In this document: positions 1-5,345 of the stretch, one piece after another
Position numbering within the stretch: the first letter of the stretch is position 1
Layout of the letters: each line of letters starts with the position of its first letter
Assembly: GCA_017507595.1 (NCBI GenBank)
Contig: JAFWAM010000184.1
Location: 1-8,201, forward strand
DNA length: 8,201 bases
From: Clostridia bacterium
Lineage (GTDB): Bacteria; Bacillota_A; Clostridia; Christensenellales; Borkfalkiaceae
Reading direction: 5' to 3'
Position numbers and translations under genes: made by a program
Notes under the pieces: model-generated
Seen by the model: only the letters and a program-made list of their open reading frames with translations
The model's database searches: none
Told to the model about the DNA's origin: nothing

Positions 1-111
1 ATAGCAATCGGACACCACCGTCGGGTTGTTTATCTTGAAGGTAATTATCCACACCAAAAGGACGGCGTAAGAACAAGCCGCCGCGACCAGAAGCTTTCGG
101 TTAACTTTCAC
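1..111 (-). CDS. VanZ-like membrane protein, N-terminal fragment (runs off left edge)
   Basis: An open minus-strand frame begins here and leaves the window. From a GTG at 111 it reads VKVNRKLLVAAACSYAVLLV and continues WIITFKINN, which is a short basic N-terminus, one hydrophobic helix and a W-I-I-x-F-K end. VanZ-family proteins, small integral membrane proteins named after a teicoplanin-resistance accessory gene, typically start this way, but only about 37 residues are visible. Start choice: an in-frame ATG at 171 would add 20 mostly polar residues, but it lies only about 8 nt from the predicted transcription start. The GTG at 111 has a G-rich stretch (GGGGGGGTAGGT) just upstream and gives a more family-like N-terminus. 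The fragment follows the PFOR terminator and has its own promoter, so it is probably expressed separately. An unrelated membrane protein with a similar first helix is possible. The function of the complete protein cannot be judged. Confidence 0.5.
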   Translation of the reverse strand, partial: MKVNRKLLVAAACSYAVLLVWIITFKINNPTVVSDCY

Positions 112-185
112 ACCTACCCCCCCAATGCGCCCGTTGTTTTTGCGCGCCGCTAAAGAAAAGGACGAACCCATCCTTTGATAAAATA

Positions 186-215
186 AATATACCACACCCG
201 GATAGATCTTGTCAA
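186..215 (-). promoter_or_regulatory. Sigma-A promoter for the VanZ-like gene
   Basis: On the minus strand a perfect -35 hexamer TTGACA (210-215) is followed after 18 bp by TATATT (186-191). The -10 is preceded by TGG, giving an extended -10 element. The predicted transcription start is near 179, leaving a leader of about 65 nt to the preferred GTG start at 111. The promoter lies just beyond the T-tract of the PFOR terminator, so the two units are tightly packed. Confidence 0.7.
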
Positions 216-232
216 CAAATGGGACAAAAAAT

Positions 233-282
233 AAATAAAAAGCCCTGCTAAAGGGCGATAATCGACCTATAGCAGGGTTTTT
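233..282 (-). terminator. Rho-independent terminator of the PFOR gene
   Basis: Arms CCCTGCTA (243-250) and TAGCAGGG (270-277) pair perfectly. The interior pairs further as AGG/CCT and CGA/TCG across two mismatches, with a three-base loop near 259-261. On the minus strand the stem is followed by CTTTTTATTTATTTTTTG, a good U-tract, starting about 28 nt after the PFOR stop codon. The plus strand also has five Ts after the stem, so it could act weakly in both directions. Confidence 0.88.
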
Positions 283-304
283 GCTGATTTTCTAAAGAAG
301 AAAA

Positions 305-3300
305 TTACTTGTTAGCAAGATTTTTATACTTGTTAAGACGTTCGTTGTTTTCTTCTTCTGCCCTTTCAAAGAGCTGTGTTGCAAGCTCGGGCTGAGCCTT
401 CTTTAAGGAAGCGTAACGGGTTTCGCCTAAAAGGAAGTCCTGATAGCTTAAGGTTGGATCCTTAGAGTCAAGCTTGAAGGGATTTGCCTGTCCGATAAGA
501 GCAGGATTGTATCTGTATAAGTGCCAGTATCCTGAGTCAACAGCCTTCTTTTCTTCGGCCTGAGTCATGGACATATTGATACCGTGGTTGATGCAGGGTG
601 CGTAGCAGATGAGAAGTGAAGGTCCGTCGTAGCTTTCAGCTTCAACGATAGCGTTCAGGAACTGCTGCTTGTTAGCGCCCATTGCGCACTGTGCAACGTA
701 AACGTAGCCGTAGCTCATTGCGATCATACCAAGGTCTTTCTTCTTAACCCTCTTACCGCCGGCAGCGAACTTGGCAATAGCACCCGTTGGGGTAGCCTTT
801 GAAGCCTGACCGCCCGTGTTGGAGTAAACTTCGGTATCGAGAACGAGGATGTTTACGTCTTCGCCCATAGCGAGTACGTGGTCAAGACCGCCGTAACCGA
901 TATCGTATGCCCAGCCGTCGCCACCGAAGATCCAGATGGATTTCTTGATGAGGCAATCCTTTTGATCGGCAATCTTGGTAAGGGTCAACTTAAGCTCGCC
1001 CCTTGCGGCCTTGATAGCGGCAGGTAAAAGCTCAATGATTACTTTAGAAAGGTTCTTTGTGATCTCTGCAGACTTTCTGTTTTCAAGCCATTCGGTTAAA
1101 GCGGCTTTAAGCTTGCCTTTAGCGCCAAGCTCGATAGCCTTTTCGATGGTCTGAGCAAGTGCAGCACGGCGCTGGCCGTAAGCAAGGTTCATACCGTAAC
1201 CGAATTCTGCGTTGTCTTCAAACAAGCTGTTTGCCCAAGCGGGACCCTTGCCTTCCTTATTGGTGGTGTAAGGACACGTTGGGGAGCTGCCGCCGTAGAT
1301 TGAAGAGCAGCCCGTTGCGTTTGCAACTACCATTCTGTCGCCGAACATCTGGGTGATAACCTTAATATAAGGTGTTTCGCCGCAGCCTGCGCAAGCGCCG
1401 GAGAACTCAAATAAGGGCTTGTTGAACTGGCTACCCTTAACTGTGGTGGGCTTAACTGCAGAGGTGTCAACCTCGGGAAGGCTTTCGGAGAATTCATAGT
1501 TGTTGCCTTCAGCCTCAACAGCCTGTTCGAAGGGTACCATAACGAGGGCCTTTTCCTTAGCGGGGCAAACGTTTGCGCAAACACCGCAACCCATACAGTC
1601 TAAGGGTGAAACCTGCATTCTGTACTCAAGACCCTTAAGCTGCATAGCGGGACGGGTAGCGTAAGTTGCGGGCTTTTCTGTACCGACCTCGTTGAGGGCG
1701 GGACGGAGACATGCGTGGGGGCATACGAAGGCGCATTGGTTACACTGGATACAATTTTCGGGGATCCACTGTGGAACCTTTACTGCAACGCCGCGTTTTT
1801 CAAACTTGGTGGTGCCGGTAGGAACGGAGCCGTCAGCGTTAAATTTAGATGTAGGAAGCTTATCGCCCTGTAAAGCGATGATGGGATGAACGACTTCCTG
1901 GAAGTACTTGTCGTCAGCAAGAGCGGGTGCCTGTGCGCCGGTGGTGGCGTTAGCCCATTCTGCGGGAACGTTTATCTTCTTTAAGGAAGCGATAGCAGCG
2001 TCGATAGCGTCACAGTTTGCCTTAACGACTGCGTCACCCTTCTTGCCGTAGGTTGATTTAACCTTTTCCTTCATGTAAACTTCTGCGTCGGCGTAAGGAA
2101 TAATATTGGCAATGTTAAAGAATGCTGCCTGTAAAACCATGTTCTGGCTCTTGGGGCTGCCGGCCTTTACTGCAACGTCTAAAGCGTCGATAACGTAAAG
2201 CTCTGCATTCTTTTTAGCGAGGAGCTGCTTCATGGTTGCGGGGAGATGCTCTGAAAGGGATTCCATAGTGTCCCAAGCGCAGTTGAGGAGGAACTTGCCG
2301 CCTTCCTTTAAGTCGGTAACCATGTCGTAACGGGTTACGTAAGAGGGGTTGTGGCAAGCGATAAAGTCAGCGGCGTCAATAAGGTATGATGACTGAATGG
2401 GCGTATCGCCAAAGCGTAAGTGGGATACGGTGATACCGCCGGACTTTTTGGAGTCGTAGAAGAAGTAACCCTGAACGTATTTGTCAGTGTGGTCACCGAT
2501 GATCTTGATGGAGTTCTTGTTAGCGCCGACCGTACCGTCAGAGCCAAGACCGTAGAACTTGCAGGAAACTGTCCCTAAGGGTGCTGCGTTGTACTGGGTT
2601 GAGAAATCCAATGAGGTGTTGGTGATATCGTCGTGAATACCAACGGTGAAGTGGTTCATTGGCTTAGCCTGCTCTAAGTTCTTGTATACGGAAAGGATCA
2701 TGGAAGGATTGAATTCCTTGGAGCCTAAGCCGTATCTGCCGCCAACGACGGTGATGCGACGCTTAGCGTCAAATAAAGCAGTACATACGTCGAGGTATAA
2801 AGGTTCGCCTAAGGAGCCGGGCTCTTTCGTCCTGTCTAAAACGGCGATCTTCTTGGTTGTCTTGGGGAGGGCCTTCAAGAAAGCCTTGGTTGCGAAAGGT
2901 CTGTATAAGCGTACCTTTAATAAGCCGTACTTGTGACCTTCGGCGTTGAGCTTGTTGATGGTTTCTTCAACGGCGTCTGCACCGCTGCCCATGATAACGA
3001 TAACTTCTTCAGCGTCGGGTGCGCCAACGTAGTCGAAGAGGTGGTAATTTCTGCCCGTAAGCTTGTTGACCTTGTCCATCATCTTCTGAACGATGGCGGG
3101 GGTTGCTTCGTAATATTTATTGGCAGTTTCTCTGTTCTGGAAATAAGTATCGGCGTTCTGTGCGGTACCCTTCTGGATGGGGTGATCGGGGTTGAGTGCG
3201 CGTGCGCGGAAGTCCTCGATATCCTTCATGTCAACGAGGGCCTTCATTTCGTCATACTCAATGGCGTCGATCTTGGAAACCTCGTGACTGGTTCTGAAGC

Positions 3301-3811
3301 CGTCAAAGAAGTGTAAGAAAGGAACCTTGGATTTTAAGGTTGAAAGGTGTGCAACAAGACCTAAATCCATAACCTCCTGTACGGAGCCGGAAGCGATCAT
3401 AGCAAAGCCCGTCTGACGGCATGCCATTACGTCTGAATGGTCGCCGAAAATGTTGAGTGAGTGAGCTGCTAAAGCACGGGCGCTTACGTGGAAAACCGTA
3501 GGCATAAGCTCGCCGGAGATCTTGTACATGTTAGGAATCATAAGAAGTAAACCCTGGCTTGCCGTGTAGGTAACAGTTAAAGCACCGGCTGCTAAAGAAC
3601 CGTGTACTGCGCCGGCTGCGCCGCCCTCGGACTGCATTTCTGCAAGGCGAAGCTTCTGGCCGAACATATTTACCCTGCCTGCGGTTGCCCATTCGTCAGC
3701 AACTTCTGCCATGGGAGAAGATGGTGTAATGGGATAAATAGCGGCTACTTCGGAAAAAGCATACGCTACGTGACTGGCGGCGGTGTTGCCATCGATTGTC
3801 ATCTTTTTCAT
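305..3811 (-). CDS. nifJ: Pyruvate:ferredoxin (flavodoxin) oxidoreductase, single-chain
   Basis: Cytoplasmic enzyme of 1168 residues, the normal length for the homodimeric one-chain form. It oxidatively decarboxylates pyruvate with CoA to acetyl-CoA and CO2 and passes electrons to ferredoxin or flavodoxin. Domains seen in order: pyruvate-binding N-terminal domain with YPITPSSPMAE at 26-36, the likely catalytic Glu62 in SEGGAAG, and Arg112; a transketolase-C-like domain from about 260; a gamma domain from about 410 with GANKN and QNMVLQA; a two-cluster ferredoxin domain with Cys687/690/693/697 and Cys739/742/745/749; and a TPP domain with GDGW (Asp965) and NTGGQ (998-1002). Cys807, Cys810, Cys835 and Cys1073 fit the ligands of the third, proximal [4Fe-4S] cluster. 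All expected cluster ligands are present, so the enzyme should be active. The ATG is preceded by GGAGGA (3821-3826) at 9 nt spacing. Its own promoter and terminator make it monocistronic. The gene is called nifJ or por; its role here is fermentation, with no sign of nitrogen fixation. Confidence 0.97.
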   Translation of the reverse strand: MKKMTIDGNTAASHVAYAFSEVAAIYPITPSSPMAEVADEWATAGRVNMFGQKLRLAEMQSEGGAAGAVHGSLAAGALTVTYTASQGLLLMIPNMYKISGELMPTVFHVSARALAAHSLNIFGDHSDVMACRQTGFAMIASGSVQEVMDLGLVAHLSTLKSKVPFLHFFDGFRTSHEVSKIDAIEYDEMKALVDMKDIEDFRARALNPDHPIQKGTAQNADTYFQNRETANKYYEATPAIVQKMMDKVNKLTGRNYHLFDYVGAPDAEEVIVIMGSGADAVEETINKLNAEGHKYGLLKVRLYRPFATKAFLKALPKTTKKIAVLDRTKEPGSLGEPLYLDVCTALFDAKRRITVVGGRYGLGSKEFNPSMILSVYKNLEQAKPMNHFTVGIHDDITNTSLDFSTQYNAAPLGTVSCKFYGLGSDGTVGANKNSIKIIGDHTDKYVQGYFFYDSKKSGGITVSHLRFGDTPIQSSYLIDAADFIACHNPSYVTRYDMVTDLKEGGKFLLNCAWDTMESLSEHLPATMKQLLAKKNAELYVIDALDVAVKAGSPKSQNMVLQAAFFNIANIIPYADAEVYMKEKVKSTYGKKGDAVVKANCDAIDAAIASLKKINVPAEWANATTGAQAPALADDKYFQEVVHPIIALQGDKLPTSKFNADGSVPTGTTKFEKRGVAVKVPQWIPENCIQCNQCAFVCPHACLRPALNEVGTEKPATYATRPAMQLKGLEYRMQVSPLDCMGCGVCANVCPAKEKALVMVPFEQAVEAEGNNYEFSESLPEVDTSAVKPTTVKGSQFNKPLFEFSGACAGCGETPYIKVITQMFGDRMVVANATGCSSIYGGSSPTCPYTTNKEGKGPAWANSLFEDNAEFGYGMNLAYGQRRAALAQTIEKAIELGAKGKLKAALTEWLENRKSAEITKNLSKVIIELLPAAIKAARGELKLTLTKIADQKDCLIKKSIWIFGGDGWAYDIGYGGLDHVLAMGEDVNILVLDTEVYSNTGGQASKATPTGAIAKFAAGGKRVKKKDLGMIAMSYGYVYVAQCAMGANKQQFLNAIVEAESYDGPSLLICYAPCINHGINMSMTQAEEKKAVDSGYWHLYRYNPALIGQANPFKLDSKDPTLSYQDFLLGETRYASLKKAQPELATQLFERAEEENNERLNKYKNLANK

Positions 3812-3849
3812 TAAAATTTATCCTCCGATAATTATTTGATCGTACTTAC

Positions 3850-3865
3850 GCGTGATAGTACACGC
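3850..3865. promoter_or_regulatory. Dyad in the PFOR leader (possible operator or 5' hairpin)
   Basis: The inverted repeat GCGTG-ATAGTA-CACGC has 5-bp perfect arms and a 6-bp centre. It lies at roughly +3 to +18 of the transcript predicted from the PFOR promoter. At this place it could be a repressor site or a 5'-end hairpin that stabilises the mRNA. It does not match any regulator site I can name; it is not the classic Rex palindrome. The arms are short enough that chance is possible. Confidence 0.35.
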
Positions 3866-3874
3866 ACAATTACT

Positions 3875-3903
3875 ATTATAATTCACTTAATAAGTAAAGT
3901 CAA
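3875..3903 (-). promoter_or_regulatory. Strong sigma-A promoter of the PFOR gene
   Basis: On the minus strand TTGACT (3898-3903) is followed after exactly 17 bp by a perfect TATAAT (3875-3880), and the DNA upstream of the -35 is A/T-rich. The predicted start is near 3868, giving a leader of about 57 nt that ends in the GGAGGA ribosome binding site. This near-consensus promoter fits high expression of a central fermentation enzyme. Confidence 0.85.
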
Positions 3904-3910
3904 TGCGTTT

Positions 3911-3927
3911 TTGCTTAAAATTAGCAA
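3911..3927. promoter_or_regulatory. Imperfect palindrome just upstream of the PFOR -35
   Basis: TTGCTTAAAATTAGCAA has 5-bp perfect arms (TTGCT/AGCAA) around an A/T-rich centre and sits 7 bp upstream of the -35 hexamer. A related half, TTGCTAAAATT, recurs at 3973-3983. The position suits an activator site or an UP-like element, but A/T-rich DNA produces such symmetry often. The regulator is unknown. Confidence 0.25.
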
Positions 3928-4086
3928 ATTTATTGTAAAAAGTAGTTTAAAAAGCCGTTTTGTTAATAAAAATTGCTAAAATTGACTGCTTTGCGGGGGG
4001 GTGGCCGGGATTTTTATATATTCTTAAGCCTTTTGCCGCCCCAAAGCAAAAAGACGTCCATCTTTTTTTACGGCCTTAAGGTGCAT
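3928..4086. other. Intergenic stretch between PFOR promoter and next terminator
   Basis: No open frame with a ribosome binding site is seen here. The first half is A/T-rich. The second contains a G-run (3994-4000) and a potential hairpin in which GCTTTGCGGGG (3988-3998) pairs with CCCCAAAGC (4039-4047), leaving one bulged C. No U-tract follows the hairpin on either strand, so it is not an obvious terminator. No convincing promoter points into or out of it. The hairpin could be decayed repeat sequence or part of a small RNA, but nothing in the sequence decides this. Confidence 0.4.
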
Positions 4087-4132
4087 AAAAAATCCGCCCG
4101 TAAAGGCGGAAAAGTCGGCGTATAGGCCGATT
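4087..4132 (-). terminator. Terminator of the FakA-like/YhhN operon, preceded by a second hairpin
   Basis: Reading the minus strand after the stop at 4167, the transcript first meets a hairpin with arms at 4113-4119 and 4126-4132 (core TCGGC/GCCGA). It then meets a stem of TCCGCC (4093-4098) and GGCGGA (4105-4110) with a 6-nt loop, directly followed by six Us (4087-4092). The second hairpin with its U-run is a textbook intrinsic terminator. The first may add stability or be a decayed extra terminator. Confidence 0.88.
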
Positions 4133-4166
4133 AACGCTTAATTTATAGCGAGTTTTGCGCTTACCC

Positions 4167-4874
4167 TTACCCAAAGAACAGCAAGGAAACGGCAATCAAA
4201 ACCTGAGCCGGATAATACAGGTAATGGATAAAGTACATATTTTTAAAGCTTTTTGCCCTGCCAAAGTTGTATGCGCAAAGTATGACGTCGCTGGCGGCAA
4301 AGAGAATGCTTGCCACCGCAAGCATGGCGGTCGCCCAGGTTTTTGCCACCACGAAGGCCGTGATAAAGTTTGCACAGGTTAATATAACCGCGCCGATATA
4401 GACGTAAATGCCGAACTTAAGCTTGCCGCCGTCAACGTTCATATGGGCAAAGATATATGTGACAACGGAAAACCCAAGTACAAATATAAGGGCAGTCAGG
4501 GGGGCGTTTATGGTGCCGCTAAACATAAAATAGGCGCTGAAAAGCCCGTGCTCAAGGAAAAACACGACTGCACCCACCACGAAAAACAAGGTGTATTTTT
4601 GCGGATAAACGTGCCTGAGGGCAAGAAGTATATCCCCCAAAAAGCCCGCCAATAAGCCGATTATCGCCACAATGTGGAACTTTGATGGGGTAACGCCCTC
4701 GCTTAAAAGGCAAAGGGCGGCGATTATCATAAAGCACAGGGATGCAAGGGTTTTATATAAAAGCGCCCCAAGGGGTTTGTTTTTTTCACTCTTTTCCAGA
4801 AAGGGCCTGTTTAAAATAAGACACACGGCCCCGAAAAACAAGCATATCCAATAAGAAAGGTTAAACGGTATCAT
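4167..4874 (-). CDS. YhhN/TMEM86-family membrane protein (lysoplasmalogenase-like)
   Basis: A protein of 235 residues that is almost entirely hydrophobic, with about eight predicted membrane helices. Two family-type motifs are visible: GFLGDILLAL at 77-86 (Asp81) followed by a helix with His109, and LFAASDVILCAYNF at 191-204 (Asp196) followed by YYPAQVLIAVSL (Gln224). The paired GDxxL and SDxxL segments and the late AQ are typical of the YhhN family, whose studied members (vertebrate TMEM86, some bacterial proteins) hydrolyse the vinyl-ether bond of lysoplasmalogens. Clostridia make plasmalogens, so that activity is plausible, but the family is broad and the substrate is inferred. The ATG has a modest AAGGGA ribosome site about 7 nt upstream. 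It starts 20 nt after the small FakA-like gene and has no promoter of its own, so the two are co-transcribed; the operon terminator follows the stop codon. Confidence 0.8.
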   Translation of the reverse strand: MIPFNLSYWICLFFGAVCLILNRPFLEKSEKNKPLGALLYKTLASLCFMIIAALCLLSEGVTPSKFHIVAIIGLLAGFLGDILLALRHVYPQKYTLFFVVGAVVFFLEHGLFSAYFMFSGTINAPLTALIFVLGFSVVTYIFAHMNVDGGKLKFGIYVYIGAVILTCANFITAFVVAKTWATAMLAVASILFAASDVILCAYNFGRAKSFKNMYFIHYLYYPAQVLIAVSLLFFG

Positions 4875-4894
4875 TATTTTATCCCTTTTATTTA

Positions 4895-5152
4895 TCAGCC
4901 GTCAAGGCCCAGGGCCTGACGGAACATATCCTCTATTACGATATCGTAAATATCCCCAAGGGTTGAGCAGTATTTTAAAACGTCCCAGGGCTCGTTGGTG
5001 TGGAAGTGGATCTTTATAAGCTCCTCATCGCCGACGACGAGAAGACAATCCCCCTTGAAGTTTGCGTTAAAGTAGTCCTTTATTTTATCTTCGTCAAGAC
5101 CAACGCCGTCAATAAGCAGTTGGGTATCATATCTGTATTCGGATTCTTCCAT
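4895..5152 (-). CDS. Stand-alone FakA middle-domain-like protein (DAK1_2/"kinase to dihydroxyacetone kinase" type)
   Basis: A small soluble protein of 85 residues. It reads like the middle domain of the fatty acid kinase subunit FakA (YloV): YRYDTQLLI at 6-14, GDCLLVVGDEELIKIHFHTN at 34-53, then P-W-D-V-L and an I-E-D-M segment at 73-76. FakA has Y-C-T-E-F at the first site and K-V-H-V-H-T at the second, where a Cys and two His bind a metal. Here both His are kept (His49, His51) but the Cys is replaced by Asp9. The ATP-binding DhaL domain and the C-terminal FakB-contacting domain are both absent, so it cannot be a kinase alone. The ATG at 5152 is chosen because AGGAGA sits 7 nt upstream. A longer frame begins at 5233, but that start lies within the -35 hexamer. 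First gene of a two-gene operon with the YhhN-family gene. Exact role unknown; a binding or regulatory part in lipid metabolism is inference. Confidence 0.78.
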   Translation of the reverse strand: MEESEYRYDTQLLIDGVGLDEDKIKDYFNANFKGDCLLVVGDEELIKIHFHTNEPWDVLKYCSTLGDIYDIVIEDMFRQALGLDG

Positions 5153-5204
5153 AAAAATTCTCCTTAACGTTTTGTGCCGTAAGCCTTGCCCACGTCCGTA
5201 AAAT

Positions 5205-5233
5205 ATTATAACTCCCTTAAAGAAAAATGTCAA
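5205..5233 (-). promoter_or_regulatory. Perfect consensus sigma-A promoter of the FakA-like/YhhN operon
   Basis: On the minus strand TTGACA (5228-5233) and TATAAT (5205-5210) are separated by exactly 17 bp, the full consensus. The predicted start is near 5198, giving a leader of about 46 nt to the ATG at 5152. This also rules out translation from the upstream ATG at 5233. Confidence 0.9.
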
Positions 5234-5289
5234 CAGGGATTAAAAAATTTCTTTTTTTGAAAAAGCCCCCTCTTTTTTTGGCGTGGGTA

Positions 5290-5318
5290 TTGTAAAAAAA
5301 CAAGATTTATGCTACAAT
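5290..5318 (+). promoter_or_regulatory. Sigma-A promoter of the GH3 gene
   Basis: TTGTAA (5290-5295) is followed after 17 bp by TACAAT (5313-5318), with an upstream TGC making an extended -10. The predicted start is near 5325, about 20 nt before the chosen ATG. It diverges from the promoter at 5205-5233, with about 56 bp between the two -35 boxes. That gap is A/T-rich with a C-rich patch and has no clear operator. Confidence 0.75.
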
Positions 5319-5334
5319 AATTTTATGTTTTTGT

Positions 5335-5339
5335 GGAGG
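5335..5339 (+). promoter_or_regulatory. Ribosome binding site that fixes the GH3 start
   Basis: GGAGG lies 6 nt before the ATG at 5346. Two in-frame ATGs further upstream are rejected: the one at 5283 lies before the promoter, and the one at 5325 lies at the predicted transcription start with no site before it. Confidence 0.88.
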
Positions 5340-5345
5340 GGCTTT

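Noticed and set aside
2933..3316. Plus-strand open frame of 127 codons inside the PFOR gene
   Set aside because: It is fully antisense to the conserved PFOR reading frame, has no ribosome site and no recognisable motif.
3988..4047. Terminator function for the G-rich hairpin
   Set aside because: Neither strand has a U-tract after the stem, and the adjacent operon already has a textbook terminator at 4087-4110.
4895..5233. Longer start at 5233 for the FakA-like gene (112 codons)
   Set aside because: That ATG lies in the -35 hexamer of the consensus promoter, and the added residues (FFFKGVIIFYG...) do not belong to the family. The internal ATG at 5152 has a strong AGGAGA site.
5283..5345. Longer N-terminus for the GH3 protein from ATGs or alternative starts at 5283 or 5325
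   Set aside because: These starts lie before or at the predicted transcription start, while the ATG at 5346 has GGAGG at ideal spacing.
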